Below are positions 7,665 to 16,838 of a stretch of 45,156 nt of DNA, piece by piece (within the stretch, counting starts at the first letter, position 1; the number at the start of each line of letters is the position of its first letter). The stretch is from positions 1 to 45,156 of the forward strand of contig JAJYRA010000033.1 in the NCBI GenBank assembly GCA_021794355.1, read 5' to 3'. The position numbers were made by a program, and so were the translations under genes. The DNA is from Thermoplasmata archaeon (lineage in GTDB: Archaea > Thermoplasmatota > Thermoplasmata > Thermoplasmatales > Thermoplasmataceae). Under the pieces are notes generated by a model. It saw only the letters and a program-made list of their open reading frames with translations. It was not told where the DNA came from and did no database searches.

Positions 7665-9705
7665 CCATGAGTTTGGAATTTCTTATCATACTCTCAGCAA
7701 GGGTTTTTGAAAAGCCCCTGATCATTGCAATTTTTTGAACCGTTGATGAGGCTATATCCGATGGTTTCTTTAATCCTGCATTATACAGTCTCCTTGCCCT
7801 GACCCTTCCAGCACCGGGTATGGCGATCAGTGCCATGATTTCTTCCCTAACACCTTCCTTGAGTCTCAGGCTTAATACGTCAAGGGGATAGGACATATCC
7901 CTTCTGAATTCTGCTGCAAGTCTTGAGGCTGCCATGGCTATCCATTCAGCAGAAGATTTCTTTGACTCCACATCCCCCGATCCCACAGAATATTTCTCCT
8001 CTATTTCATAAATGGGAACCTCATTAATCCAATCCATGAGTAGAAGAGCTGTTTTTCCTGCAGCCATGTCACTTTCATCCTCTGGTGTCTCACCTATTTC
8101 AGTGAAATAATCGCTCAAGAGAGGGTAATCATCCCTACCCACGAAAAGGGGAAAAATATCAGGTGTTCTGCAGATATGATATAATACCCTGGCAACGGAC
8201 ATTTCATTCTCATTTTCCTCAAGCATGTCCATTAATATCCTGGCCGTTTCTGGATCTATATAAAGGTTGGCGGTAATCGTGCCCAGCTTCTCTGCTTTCA
8301 AAAAATCGTTCTTGCTTTCTATGAAACCATAATTCTTGAGGTGTCCTATAACCTGATCAACATAGTCTTTCAGCGTACCCTCACCGTTCTGCCATGAAAA
8401 AAGTGTGGAATCAAAGAAGTTGTAGAGCAAATCCGTTGTGTTACAAAGCTGGTTGCTTATAAGTGCAAGGGTGTTGAAACGGACAATCTTCTCCTTGCCC
8501 ATTGCTGAATTTACGGGCTCAACCCCATTTTCGAAGAGATCCTTCACCTTGTCAATGGCACCCTGGGATGGACAGTAGATATATGCCTCCCCGTGGTCAT
8601 CGTATTTGGGTCTTCCAGCCCTTCCAAGCATCTGCTCAATCTCCATATTTGATATATAGGAACTGTAACCGTCAGAAAATCGTGTCAGATCCCTTATAAT
8701 TACTGCCCTTGCCGGGAGGTTTATACCTGCGGCAAGGGTTGGCGTAGCCGTTATGACGCGGATTTTTCCCTCCTTAAAATTATCCTCTATAAATGCCCTT
8801 ACCCTTGAGTTCAGACCTGCATGATGGAATGCCACCCCTTTCTTTGCAGTCCTGTTTATGATCTCTGTGTTCCTGTCTCCATCTTCATTCAAAATTTCAA
8901 TGCCCGTGGGATATAACCTTTCATCCATCTGCTCGCTGAGATCAACACAAAATTTCTCTGCTCTTTTCCTTGAGTTCAGGAAGAGCAAAACCTGTCCCCC
9001 ATCACTCAGAACCCTTTTCACAAGTTCGTATATGTCCCTTTTAAGGGAATCTATCTGCTTGAATTCATCATCCAGGAGCTTATCCTTAAACACCACATAT
9101 TTAGACAATGGAACAGGCCTGAAATCACTCTTAATTACAGAAGCATCAAGCCATTCGCCAATCTGGGATGCATTCTGAAGGGTTGCAGAAAGAGCCACAA
9201 CCTGTATATCTGGATTGACAGTCCTTGCAGTGGTACAGAGTATTTCAAGGGTGGGTCCCCTGGTCTGGTCACCCATGTTATGAATCTCGTCCACCACCAG
9301 GACTGCGATCTGGTTAAAGTAATCCGGATCATGGTGCATGAGTGAATCTGCCTTCTCTGATGTGCATACTATTACCTGAAACCTGTTTATGATATCGGTG
9401 CCCCCATCAAGATCCCCAACGCTGAGGACAACTGAAAACATGCCTTTACCAAGCTCCCTGAGTTCCTCATATTTCTCCCTTGCCAGCGCTTTCAGGGGAC
9501 ATATATACATTGATTTTAACCCACTTCTTGCAGCCCTGACTATGGCATAATAGGCAATCATTGACTTTCCCGCTGCAGTCGGTACGGATACAAGAACACT
9601 CCTACCCTTTTCTATCTCGTCGATGGATTGTTTTTGATGGTCATATAAGTTTATGTCCTTACCAGCAAAGTAATAATTCTTTATAATTTCCATCGAACTT
9701 TCCAT
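7648..9705 (-). CDS. hel308: Hel308-type superfamily 2 DNA helicase
   Basis: Ski2-like 3'-5' helicase that acts on stalled replication forks. Q-motif-like entry LYDHQKQSIDEIEKG, Walker A VPTAAGKSM (residues 41-49), Walker B DEIH in VVDEIHNMGDQTRGP, motif III ALSATL, motif V ATPTLAAGINLPARAVII and motif VI EQMLGRAGRPKYD are all present. The C-terminus has the winged-helix and ratchet region and ends in a helix-hairpin-helix-like segment (LIAIPGAGRVRARRLYNAGL). At 685 aa it is a normal length. It is the first gene of the six-gene minus-strand operon running to 3509, so its promoter, somewhere in 9706-9760, probably drives all of it. Confidence 0.94.
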   Translation of the reverse strand: MESSMEIIKNYYFAGKDINLYDHQKQSIDEIEKGRSVLVSVPTAAGKSMIAYYAIVRAARSGLKSMYICPLKALAREKYEELRELGKGMFSVVLSVGDLDGGTDIINRFQVIVCTSEKADSLMHHDPDYFNQIAVLVVDEIHNMGDQTRGPTLEILCTTARTVNPDIQVVALSATLQNASQIGEWLDASVIKSDFRPVPLSKYVVFKDKLLDDEFKQIDSLKRDIYELVKRVLSDGGQVLLFLNSRKRAEKFCVDLSEQMDERLYPTGIEILNEDGDRNTEIINRTAKKGVAFHHAGLNSRVRAFIEDNFKEGKIRVITATPTLAAGINLPARAVIIRDLTRFSDGYSSYISNMEIEQMLGRAGRPKYDDHGEAYIYCPSQGAIDKVKDLFENGVEPVNSAMGKEKIVRFNTLALISNQLCNTTDLLYNFFDSTLFSWQNGEGTLKDYVDQVIGHLKNYGFIESKNDFLKAEKLGTITANLYIDPETARILMDMLEENENEMSVARVLYHICRTPDIFPLFVGRDDYPLLSDYFTEIGETPEDESDMAAGKTALLLMDWINEVPIYEIEEKYSVGSGDVESKKSSAEWIAMAASRLAAEFRRDMSYPLDVLSLRLKEGVREEIMALIAIPGAGRVRARRLYNAGLKKPSDIASSTVQKIAMIRGFSKTLAESMIRNSKLMGGSSE

Positions 9706-9978
9706 CTGTCATAGGATTTTAAAAGTGTTAATTAACATTTATGATCAATGGCTTAAAAACTCTTTCTATTGAAGATTCTTTCCCCCTGGGGGTCAGGATG
9801 AATTCATGATCTGGTGTTTAACATGGTATTTTGATTATTGTTTAATCCCTTTCCGTGATTAAAACGATTGGGAAATTCCTTAAAAAAATGAAGTTTCTGG
9901 AAAGATTCAAGGGTGAAAATTGAGATAGTATGTACATTTGTCGCATTCACCTAAATTAAGAATGAAAAAAAAGATTAG
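9706..9978. promoter_or_regulatory. Divergent intergenic region between hel308 and the pyrimidine reductase
   Basis: 273 bp of AT-rich DNA between two divergently transcribed operons, with no gene seen. It contains a short GC palindrome, ccccctggggg, around 9781-9791. A TATA-like stretch, ctaaattaag (9951-9960), lies about 24 nt before the TTG at 9979, which fits leaderless transcription of the rightward operon. AT-rich boxes around 9715-9750 could serve hel308. Exact elements are inferred by spacing only. Confidence 0.4.
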
Positions 9979-10614
9979 TTGGAAAGATATGGGAATATAT
10001 TGAAAAGACCCTACATAACATTGAACATGGCCCAGAGCATAAACGGATACATATCCAAAGGGTCGGGAGAAAGAGCCTTCATATCCAGCCAGGAGGATAG
10101 GGAAAGGTTCATGGAACTGAGAAATCAATCAGACGGAGTTCTTGTTGGTGTAAACACTGTTCTTAAGGACAATCCTTACCTTGACGCTCCTAAAAACAGG
10201 GAAACCGCAAGGATAGTTATTGATCCAAAGTGCAGGTTAAAGGGATCATTTAACGTACTTGACGGATCAAGAACAACTATTATTCTAAACAGTTTGAAAA
10301 ATGATAGTTATAAAGAAAATCTGGAATACGTGAAATGCGGCTCCCCCCTTGATCTTGATCTCGCCATGGAAAAACTTGCAGAAAGGGGAATGAAAAAAAT
10401 TCTTGTTGAAGGGGGAAAATTTACGGCTGAAAGTTTCCTGAAAAAGGGTTTAATTGACAGTATGTTCCTTTTTGTGGGGGATCTTTTTTTAGAGGAGGGA
10501 TCAATCCAATCTCCGATCCCCCTGAGGGAGATAAGAAATGTTATACTTGATGTAAGAATAATGAAAGGTGGGGTTCTCTATGCACTGGATCCCAGAAAAT
10601 TTAAGGTGGAATAG
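9979..10614 (+). CDS. arfC: 2,5-diamino-6-(ribosylamino)pyrimidinone 5'-phosphate reductase (RibD C-terminal type)
   Basis: Stand-alone RibD reductase domain. In archaeal riboflavin/F420 synthesis it reduces the ribosyl side chain of the pyrimidine intermediate with NAD(P)H. Signatures: RPYITLNMAQSINGYIS at the N-terminus, SDGVLVGVNTVLKDNPYL, ARIVIDPK and ILVEGGKFTAESFLKKGLID. A length of 211 aa is usual. The reading frame opens with TTG at 9979; a second TTG at 10000, just before RPYIT, is an alternative, and the nearby ATG at 9989 is out of frame. No clear ribosome binding site is visible, in line with a leaderless mRNA. Only 2 nt separate it from ahcY. Confidence 0.9.
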   Translation: MERYGNILKRPYITLNMAQSINGYISKGSGERAFISSQEDRERFMELRNQSDGVLVGVNTVLKDNPYLDAPKNRETARIVIDPKCRLKGSFNVLDGSRTTIILNSLKNDSYKENLEYVKCGSPLDLDLAMEKLAERGMKKILVEGGKFTAESFLKKGLIDSMFLFVGDLFLEEGSIQSPIPLREIRNVILDVRIMKGGVLYALDPRKFKVE

Positions 10615-10616
10615 AT

Positions 10617-11846
10617 ATGAAAAGTAGTGGATATATGAGACTGGATTGGGCAAGAACCCACATGCCGGTTGTAAGCAGTATAAGGGAGAGAATGATCAGG
10701 GAAAAGCCTTTCAAAGGCATAAGGGTTGGAATGGCCCTTCACGTGGAGGCAAAGACCGGAATTCTTGCTCTCCTAATGCAGGAGGGTGGAGCAGATGTAA
10801 CCATGTCGTCATGCAATCCATTGAGCACTGATGATGCGGTGGTGAAGTCCCTGAAGGAAGACTATGGGATGAAGGTATATGCAAGAAAGGGGGAGACGGA
10901 GGAAGAATATTATGAATACCTGAACAAGGTCATTGACAGTAAGCCCCAGATTGTTGTGGATGATGGCGGAGATCTTGTGAAGCTTCTGCATACAAGCAGG
11001 TCCGAAATGAGGGAATATGTTCTGGGAGGAAATGAGGAAACCACCACTGGTGTTAACAGATTGAGAAACATGGAAAAGAAAGGCGATCTGAAGTTTCCAA
11101 TGTTTGACGTGAACGATGCCTCAATGAAGCACCTTTTTGATAACAGGTATGGTACGGGCCAGAGTGCACTTGACGGAATCATGAATGCAACAAACATCCT
11201 GATTGCCGGAAAAAGGGTCTCCGTGGTGGGCTATGGATTCTGCGGTAAGGGCGTCGCCCTGAGAATGAAGGGAATGGGGGCAAGAGTTATCGTGAGCGAG
11301 ATAGATCCAGTAAAGGCAAACGAAGCTCTAATGGAGGGATACGACGTAATGCCCGTTAGGGAAGCCCTGAAGGTTTCAGATATGGTGGTTACGGTCACAG
11401 GAATGAAATCCGTGGTAGATTACGATTCAATCAAGAATGCAAAGGACGGAATCATTCTTTCAAATGCGGGGCATTTCAATAATGAACTTGATCTGGATAA
11501 ACTTGAAAAAATGAGCAAGCACAGTGAACAGGTGAGAGACCTTGTAAAAAGTTATACCTTTGATGATGGAAAGAAGGTTTATGTCATAGCCGACGGAAGA
11601 CTGGTGAATCTTGCTGCAGGACAGGGTCATCCCGTGGAAATCATGGACATGAGTTTTGCAATTCAGGCACTGACTGCAGAGCACCTTTTCAGGAATTATA
11701 AAGAACTTGAAAACAAGGTCTACCCTGTGCCCTTTGAAGTTGATCAAGACGTTGCAAAGATAAGGCTTGAAAGTTTAGGAATCCAGATAGATCAATCCAC
11801 GGAAGAACAGGTAAGGTACAGTGAATCATGGGAGGAAGGAACGTGA
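10617..11846 (+). CDS. ahcY: S-adenosylhomocysteine hydrolase
   Basis: Splits (and can re-form) S-adenosylhomocysteine to adenosine and homocysteine with tightly bound NAD, keeping the cell's SAM-dependent methylases active. Recognisable blocks: GIRVGMALHVEAKTGILA near the N-terminus, TTGVNRLRNM in the substrate region, the Rossmann motif GYGFCGKGVALRMKGMGARV and the C-terminal NLAAGQGHPVEIMDMSFA that precedes the NAD-binding tail. At 409 aa it is the compact archaeal/thermophile form. It follows arfC by 2 nt and overlaps apgM by the 4-nt GTGA, so the three genes form one unit. Many methyltransferases in this window (Trm5 family, fibrillarin) depend on this activity. Confidence 0.95.
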   Translation: MKSSGYMRLDWARTHMPVVSSIRERMIREKPFKGIRVGMALHVEAKTGILALLMQEGGADVTMSSCNPLSTDDAVVKSLKEDYGMKVYARKGETEEEYYEYLNKVIDSKPQIVVDDGGDLVKLLHTSRSEMREYVLGGNEETTTGVNRLRNMEKKGDLKFPMFDVNDASMKHLFDNRYGTGQSALDGIMNATNILIAGKRVSVVGYGFCGKGVALRMKGMGARVIVSEIDPVKANEALMEGYDVMPVREALKVSDMVVTVTGMKSVVDYDSIKNAKDGIILSNAGHFNNELDLDKLEKMSKHSEQVRDLVKSYTFDDGKKVYVIADGRLVNLAAGQGHPVEIMDMSFAIQALTAEHLFRNYKELENKVYPVPFEVDQDVAKIRLESLGIQIDQSTEEQVRYSESWEEGT

Positions 11847-13063
11847 TTGGAAAAAAATCAATCGTTCTTATAATTATGGATGGGTTGGGAGATAGACCAT
11901 CGCCCATCCTTGGCGGCAGGACACCAATGGACTCATCCTACATGCCAAATATGAACCGCATGGCCCGAAAATCCATAGGTGGGCTGATGCATCCGTTCAA
12001 GAAAGGCATAGTATGTGGTTCAGATACCTCCCATCTGTCCATTCTGGGTTACGATCCGGAAAAATATTATACCGGTCGGGGACCCTTTGAAGCACTGGGC
12101 CTTGGAATGAAGGTTGAACCGGGTGATGTTGCGTTCAGGGCCAATTATGCCACAAGGGATGGAAATATTATAAAGGACAGAAGGGCCGGGCGCATCAGGG
12201 ATAGTACCTCTTCTCTGAGCAGGGATATTTCCTTCAAGGTTGATGATGTACAGATTGAGGTGGCATCAGGTGTGGAACATCGCGCTGCTCTTCTTATGAA
12301 GGGTTCAGGTCTTTCCGACAAAATCAAGGATACAGATCCCCATGAAGTGGGAAAGGTCTATGAGCAACCTGAATTTACTGAGGAAGAGGGAAGGAAGACA
12401 TCCTACATACTGAAAAATTACATGGAAAAGGCAAGGAAAATACTTGAAAATCACTCATTCAACCAGAATCTTTTAAGAAATGGCCACTTGCCAGCCAATG
12501 AACTCCTGCTCAGGGGGGCGGGAAGAGCACCTATGCTGGAGAATTTCGGAAAGAAATATGGGTTGAATGCAGGATATATCATAGGCATACCCATGATAAG
12601 GGGCTTGGCGGAAATGGTGGGAATGGAAAAAATTAAAGTGAGTGGGATGACGGGAAGTACTGATACCAATTACAGGGGAAAGATAGAAGCAGTGGCAAAT
12701 AACATGGGTAAATACGATTTCATTCTTGTAAATATAAAGGCAACGGATGTTGCTGCCCATGATAAAAATCCGGTTCTTAAAAGAGAGGTTATGGAAAAGA
12801 TTGACGAGGCAATGGAACTCCTTGTTGAACTGAAGGACAGAGCGCTGTTCATACTCACGGGAGACCACTCAACATCCTCAACCAGTGGGGAGCACACGGG
12901 AGATCCCGTCCCCATACTATTTTACACATCTGGAATCAACACTTTACCGGCGGAATCCTTCACAGAAAGATCATGTGGAAAAACTGGATTCACTCTGCGT
13001 GGACTGAACGTGATGGACTATGCACTTCAATTGACCGAAAGACTGGAGAAATATGGTGCCTGA
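11843..13063 (+). CDS. apgM: 2,3-bisphosphoglycerate-independent phosphoglycerate mutase, archaeal type
   Basis: Alkaline-phosphatase-fold enzyme interconverting 3- and 2-phosphoglycerate with metal ions. Motifs: IIMDGLGDRP at the N-terminus (first metal Asp), GSDTSHLSILGYDP (nucleophile Ser region), TDVAAHDKNP and TGDHSTSS with GEHTGDPVP near the C-terminus (metal ligands). I chose GTG 11843 rather than ATG 11828: a good Shine-Dalgarno, ggaggaagga at 11831-11840, precedes it, it gives the usual N-terminus just before the KxSIVLIIMDG strand, and it produces a GTGA overlap with the ahcY stop. From this start the protein is 406 aa, normal for the family. It ends 15 bp before the converging glmM-like gene. 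Confidence 0.93.
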   Translation: MIGKKSIVLIIMDGLGDRPSPILGGRTPMDSSYMPNMNRMARKSIGGLMHPFKKGIVCGSDTSHLSILGYDPEKYYTGRGPFEALGLGMKVEPGDVAFRANYATRDGNIIKDRRAGRIRDSTSSLSRDISFKVDDVQIEVASGVEHRAALLMKGSGLSDKIKDTDPHEVGKVYEQPEFTEEEGRKTSYILKNYMEKARKILENHSFNQNLLRNGHLPANELLLRGAGRAPMLENFGKKYGLNAGYIIGIPMIRGLAEMVGMEKIKVSGMTGSTDTNYRGKIEAVANNMGKYDFILVNIKATDVAAHDKNPVLKREVMEKIDEAMELLVELKDRALFILTGDHSTSSTSGEHTGDPVPILFYTSGINTLPAESFTERSCGKTGFTLRGLNVMDYALQLTERLEKYGA

Positions 13064-13078
13064 CAGGAAATCAGAATG

Positions 13079-14425
13079 TTATTTTAAAATTTTTTGAACC
13101 TGCTCTGACATTTCTTCCGATCTCTTTAAACTGGTAGAATGGGTGAACAGCCTGATTATGGGTTCTGTTCCAGAGGGTCTTGCCAGTATCCAGTCGTGCC
13201 CCTTCCTCAACTTAATCCCATCCATTGTTGAGATTTCCCATCCCTTGAAACCATCCTTCAAAGCCTTTGCAATCTCCTCAAAACCGGAGGATGCGGGTAT
13301 TGTTTTCCTTGTTATATAGAACTCAGGCAGTTCTTCTATGAGTGATGACAGAGTCCTCTTCTCTCCTGCCATTATATCCATGATTATTCCAAGTGTCATG
13401 GCTCCATCCCTGCAATACTGGTGATCTCCAAATATGATCCCCCCATTTTCTTCACCACCGAGCCTTGCCTTCTCCTCTATCATTGTCCTGGAAACCACCG
13501 GAGCACCAACTCTTGTTCTTATGACTCTGGCTCCCCTGGGTTCACATATTTCCTCAAGGGAATCTGATGAACTCACCGGGGTTACAACCTTTTCCCCCTT
13601 CTTTATGTAATATTTTACAAAGAGAGCAAGTGTCCTGTCCCCGTCTATGAAATCACCCTTTTCATCTATGAACACGGCCCTGTCTGCATCCCCATCATGA
13701 GCTATTCCAAAATCAAAACCGCCACTTTTGACAAGATCAATGAGATATTTCAAATTAGCAGGCTTTGGCTCAGACTCCCTGGAGGTAAAAAGTCCATCTG
13801 GATTTGCATTGAGTGATACAACTGTTGCCCCCAGCCTTGACAGTAACTCTGGAGTGGTCAGGTATGCAGCACCATTTCCAGTATCCACGGCAACCCTGAA
13901 TTTCCTGTTCCTTATCTTTTCCCTGTTTATTTTATCCATAACACCATTCAGGTATAGTTCAAAGGCCGAATTATCAGAAAAGCTCCTGCCGATTTTCTCC
14001 CAGCTGGAAATCTTGAAATTCCTTGAATAGTAAATATCCTCTATCTTTTCTTCCCTGGATCTTTCAAGCTCCGTACCATCACTGTCAATACATTTTATTC
14101 CATTGAACTGTGGGGGGTTATGGGAAGCCGTGATCATGACTCCGGGCATATTATGTTTCTTGCAATAGTACTGTATGGCTGGCGTGGGAAGCACTCCTAT
14201 GTAAACGGTTTCTGACCCTGTAGATAAAATGCCCGAATTTACTGCATCCAGCGTCATGTCTTTGGACAGTCTGTTGTCCGATCCAAGGACAATTTTACCA
14301 TTGAAAAAAGTTCCAATGGCCTTTCCCACAGTCATGCAGAAATCAACGTTAAGATCATCATTTGGAATCCCTCTTATTCCATTGGTTCCAAAAAGTCTTT
14401 TATGCTTTTGATTGGATGTCATCAT
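13079..14425 (-). CDS. glmM: Phosphoglucosamine/phosphomannomutase family protein (GlmM-like)
   Basis: Alpha-D-phosphohexomutase that moves phosphate between C6 and C1 of a hexose or hexosamine, supplying sugar nucleotides for glycans. Visible: LFGTNGIRG at the N-terminus, catalytic serine loop TASHNPPQFNGIK, metal loop DGDADRAVF, sugar loop GGEENGGIIFGDH and phosphate loop RPSGTEPIIRLF. Substrate choice (glucosamine versus mannose or glucose) cannot be read. The frame opens with TTG at 14440, but ATG at 14425 or 14422 gives the usual short lead before LFGTNG, so I use 14425. It follows the glycosyltransferase gene on the same strand, consistent with a shared role in surface glycan synthesis. 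Confidence 0.88.
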   Translation of the reverse strand: MMTSNQKHKRLFGTNGIRGIPNDDLNVDFCMTVGKAIGTFFNGKIVLGSDNRLSKDMTLDAVNSGILSTGSETVYIGVLPTPAIQYYCKKHNMPGVMITASHNPPQFNGIKCIDSDGTELERSREEKIEDIYYSRNFKISSWEKIGRSFSDNSAFELYLNGVMDKINREKIRNRKFRVAVDTGNGAAYLTTPELLSRLGATVVSLNANPDGLFTSRESEPKPANLKYLIDLVKSGGFDFGIAHDGDADRAVFIDEKGDFIDGDRTLALFVKYYIKKGEKVVTPVSSSDSLEEICEPRGARVIRTRVGAPVVSRTMIEEKARLGGEENGGIIFGDHQYCRDGAMTLGIIMDIMAGEKRTLSSLIEELPEFYITRKTIPASSGFEEIAKALKDGFKGWEISTMDGIKLRKGHDWILARPSGTEPIIRLFTHSTSLKRSEEMSEQVQKILK

Positions 14426-14456
14426 TAACCATATGGGCAATGGCTATTTTAAAATT

Positions 14457-15548
14457 TTATCTTTCATAGAGATCGTAAATGTTTCCTCTCCATGCAATGG
14501 TTCTATTCCTTGATCCTTTCACAAGATTCCAGACATAAAAAAAGGGTAGAATAATTTGAATTAAAATAAAAATTGGTTCTTTTCTCCTGAGTCTTTTAAA
14601 CATCTTTATCTCGTTGAGAATAAGCGGTAGGAACAGTATTATAAAATAAGGTGACACAAGTATGGATAGCAATAAAGCTCCAATCATGAGAAGTGCTTCT
14701 GATCCGTAAAGCAGAATCCCAATGGTAAAAGCTTTTTTAGTCTTGCTTAGCAGGAGGGAAGTCTGCCTGATTGACCATTCACTGAATGTCTCCCAGCTGT
14801 CTGGAGAATTTATTGTGACCACACTTTCAGGAACGAAAGCAACCCTTTTACCCTTCATCCTGCAGATATCAGTCAGTGCCATATCATCTGAAATGGATTG
14901 TGAAAATTTTTCAAGCTCTTCCGGGCCTATAAGATCCTTTTTGAATGCCAGTGAGCCACCCCAGCCAAAAACAGTCAGTTCCGATTGCATCATGCCTGTA
15001 CCCACGAATCCCCATGCAGTCTTGAATCTTGACCAGAATCCTCCCCTTGGTTCAAAATATGGGAAGGTGGTTGCTATACCGTAGGTATCTTCAGTTAGAG
15101 GCTTGAGGAGTTCCTCAAGCCACGTCATGTCAGCCTTCACATCAGAGTCTGCTATGACATATGCCTCATAGTCGTGGAAATCTCGCAGAGCGGTGGCTAT
15201 GGCCCTAACCTTTCCACTACCACTGGAATTGTAATCGGATAAGATGTAATCAATCTGATTATTTTTAATATATTCAAGGGCAAGATCATCATCGGAATCA
15301 ACAACTGCTATTAACTTATAGTGTTTATAGGATTGGTTTTTAAGGCTCTTTAAGTTCTCGTCAAATGTAAAATCTATTCCCTTGCAGGGTAAAATTATAA
15401 GCGTTTCAAGGGATGGACTTCCAGAGTATATCTTTTTTACTCTCCTTGGAAAGGAAAGAAAAAGCTGTCCAACGAATATTACAAGCAATATTGCAATTAT
15501 AAAATAGTAGAATGCTACAAACAGAAGTTCTAAAAAGTTACCTGGCAT
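14457..15548 (-). CDS. Membrane glycosyltransferase, family 2 / ceramide-glucosyltransferase-like
   Basis: 363 aa. An N-terminal membrane helix (residues about 8-30), a cytoplasmic GT-A domain and two to three C-terminal membrane helices. The catalytic pattern resembles GT21/GT2 enzymes: LIILPCKG, VDSDDDLA, VIADSDVKADMTWLEEL (DxD-like), the acidic SDDMALTDICRMKG and a final WSIRQTSLL in place of the (Q/R)xxRW box. It would transfer a nucleotide-activated sugar to a lipid or polyprenol acceptor; the acceptor is unknown. The gene starts 5 nt after the aEF1-beta stop and is followed by the glmM-like gene, giving the pair a plausible precursor-transferase relation. Confidence 0.8.
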   Translation of the reverse strand: MPGNFLELLFVAFYYFIIAILLVIFVGQLFLSFPRRVKKIYSGSPSLETLIILPCKGIDFTFDENLKSLKNQSYKHYKLIAVVDSDDDLALEYIKNNQIDYILSDYNSSGSGKVRAIATALRDFHDYEAYVIADSDVKADMTWLEELLKPLTEDTYGIATTFPYFEPRGGFWSRFKTAWGFVGTGMMQSELTVFGWGGSLAFKKDLIGPEELEKFSQSISDDMALTDICRMKGKRVAFVPESVVTINSPDSWETFSEWSIRQTSLLLSKTKKAFTIGILLYGSEALLMIGALLLSILVSPYFIILFLPLILNEIKMFKRLRRKEPIFILIQIILPFFYVWNLVKGSRNRTIAWRGNIYDLYER

Positions 15549-15553
15549 AAATG

Positions 15554-15820
15554 TTAGACGAGGCTCATGTCCTCGGCATCTACCTGCCCAACACCCTTTA
15601 TGCCTCTGAGAAGTTCTTCTATTCTGTCCTGCTGTCCCTCATCATCCTTAACAACGATTTCAAGGCTTATTTTCATAAGGCCAAAGGCTATTTCCTTCTT
15701 CTCAATGTTTGATATCCTACATTGATCCTTTAAAACATTTTTAATCTCAGCTATCATTGTATCCATATTGGAATCTGAATCTTCAGGAAGCACTGAAAAT
15801 GTAATTGCCACATCCGCCAT
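15554..15820 (-). CDS. ef1b: Translation elongation factor aEF1-beta
   Basis: 88-residue archaeal guanine-nucleotide exchange factor for aEF1-alpha. The compact ferredoxin-like domain begins MADVAITFSVLPEDSDSNMD and ends EELLRGIKGVGQVDAEDMSL, which matches the family's characteristic N-terminal strand and C-terminal 'G-V-G-x-V-(D/E)' turn. Length is exactly in range. It lies 9 nt downstream of a zinc-ribbon gene, the conserved archaeal pairing, and 5 nt upstream of the glycosyltransferase. Confidence 0.92.
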   Translation of the reverse strand: MADVAITFSVLPEDSDSNMDTMIAEIKNVLKDQCRISNIEKKEIAFGLMKISLEIVVKDDEGQQDRIEELLRGIKGVGQVDAEDMSLV

Positions 15821-15829
15821 TTAATCACC

Positions 15830-15997
15830 CTATGGTCCCGTGAAATTGCATTTTTCGCATGTATAGGGGGTCGCGTGCTCCCTGCAGTTCCTGCATCTTC
15901 CAATAATACTTTCTCCGCACTCAGGGCAGTCAAATATGGAATATCCCTCCCCTATCAATCCCTTGCCACATGAGCTGCAATCTTCCTTGTTTCCCAT
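15830..15997 (-). CDS. Small zinc-ribbon protein, translation-associated (55 aa)
   Basis: A 55-residue gene: MGNKEDCSSCGKGL at the start, then four CxxC knuckles in all (Cys 7/10, 24/27, 35/38 and 47/50), giving two zinc ribbons. It ends CEKCNFTGP and stops at 15830-15832. This pattern and its place directly before aEF1-beta match the archaeal 'Zn-ribbon RNA-binding protein involved in translation' family (COG2888). It is the first gene of the operon leading through aEF1-beta to the glycosyltransferase. The biochemical role of the family is not settled. Confidence 0.88.
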   Translation of the reverse strand: MGNKEDCSSCGKGLIGEGYSIFDCPECGESIIGRCRNCREHATPYTCEKCNFTGP

Positions 15998-16087
15998 CAA
16001 TTATCCTCTCAGTCGCCTACTATTTCAATTTCTTATATACATTTATTGTTTGAAACTACGATTCAAGGATATGGTATCAAAATCCGA

Positions 16088-16630
16088 TTAGATCTTTGTT
16101 GATTCTATCCAAACTTTCAGTTCCTTTGCAGGAAAATCGTCACTCGCTTCAAGTATCTTTATGAGAACTTCCAGAATATGCCTCCTTTCCCCATCTCTCC
16201 GTATGATCCATGTGAGGTTCTGATTGTTCTTTTGTCGGTGTAATATTCATTCAGTCTTTTCCTGCATCCGATAGATCTTTTTGCTTTCTTGGCGATCTCC
16301 TCCGGTACAATGAAAGGGAGAAGGAGTTTTCTTCAAAATCGTAATAAAGGCTTATCCTCCCAAGACCATCCCTGTTCACAGGATGACCCATTCCCTCGAT
16401 CATGTCCAGGAGCTCATTAGGTGAAATATCACCCTGCATTAGCCTTGTTGCAATGTATTCGAAATGCATAATTTCCAAGGGGAAACTATCAGGCTTGTCC
16501 TTATCTCTCAAAGCGATCGTATGTGCCTCTGCCTGACCTTCCCATAGATCCTGTATGATTCAACTTCTTTACAATATTTCACCGCACTGCCATCCTTGTT
16601 TTTTCTTACAATTTCCCGCACGAAAGACAT
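16088..16630 (-). pseudogene. Frameshifted transposase-like gene (IS1634-type N-terminus)
   Basis: Starting at ATG 16628-16630 the minus strand reads MSFVREIVRKNKDG and then EVESYRIYGKVRQRHIRSL before a TGA. The V-ESYR-GKVRQR pattern is the N-terminal signature I know from IS1634-family transposases. Reading continues one frame over as an 86-residue open stretch (16251-16511), then in further frames to ELKVWIESTKI and a stop at 16088. Each segment picks up where the last stops, so this is one gene broken by at least two frameshifts and shortened to about 180 codons, far below a full transposase. The 86-residue piece alone could be miscalled as a hypothetical gene. Confidence 0.6.
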
Positions 16631-16802
16631 TTGTATCGTGGTTGATTGTTCCACTACATAATTAGTATATCAATCAGTTAGTGACATCAATGAAAAACCA
16701 TAAGAATTACGGCATAAATTGAAAAAAACCTATCAGGGATGTAGCAGAAGTTCCAAGACTATTTTGATTCTATATTCAACTATATAATTTATCAAGAAAA
16801 CA

Positions 16803-16813
16803 TTTTTATAAAA
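16803..16813 (+). promoter_or_regulatory. TATA-like box before the 618-aa secreted protein
   Basis: tttttataaaa, centred about 30 nt before the TTG start at 16839. Archaeal transcription normally begins about 25 nt after the box, so the mRNA would have a leader of only a few bases or none. Inferred from spacing. Confidence 0.45.
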
Positions 16814-16838
16814 TGAAAACATAAAAATTTTGATTTGA

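Noticed and set aside
9781-9791. GC palindrome ccccctggggg as a terminator or operator
   Set aside because: It has no loop and no T-run, and stands alone in a divergent intergenic region, so no role can be supported.
16251-16511. An 86-aa hypothetical gene
   Set aside because: It continues, one frame over, a transposase-like N-terminus ending at its 5' edge and runs on in other frames past its stop, so it is the middle of a frameshifted relic.
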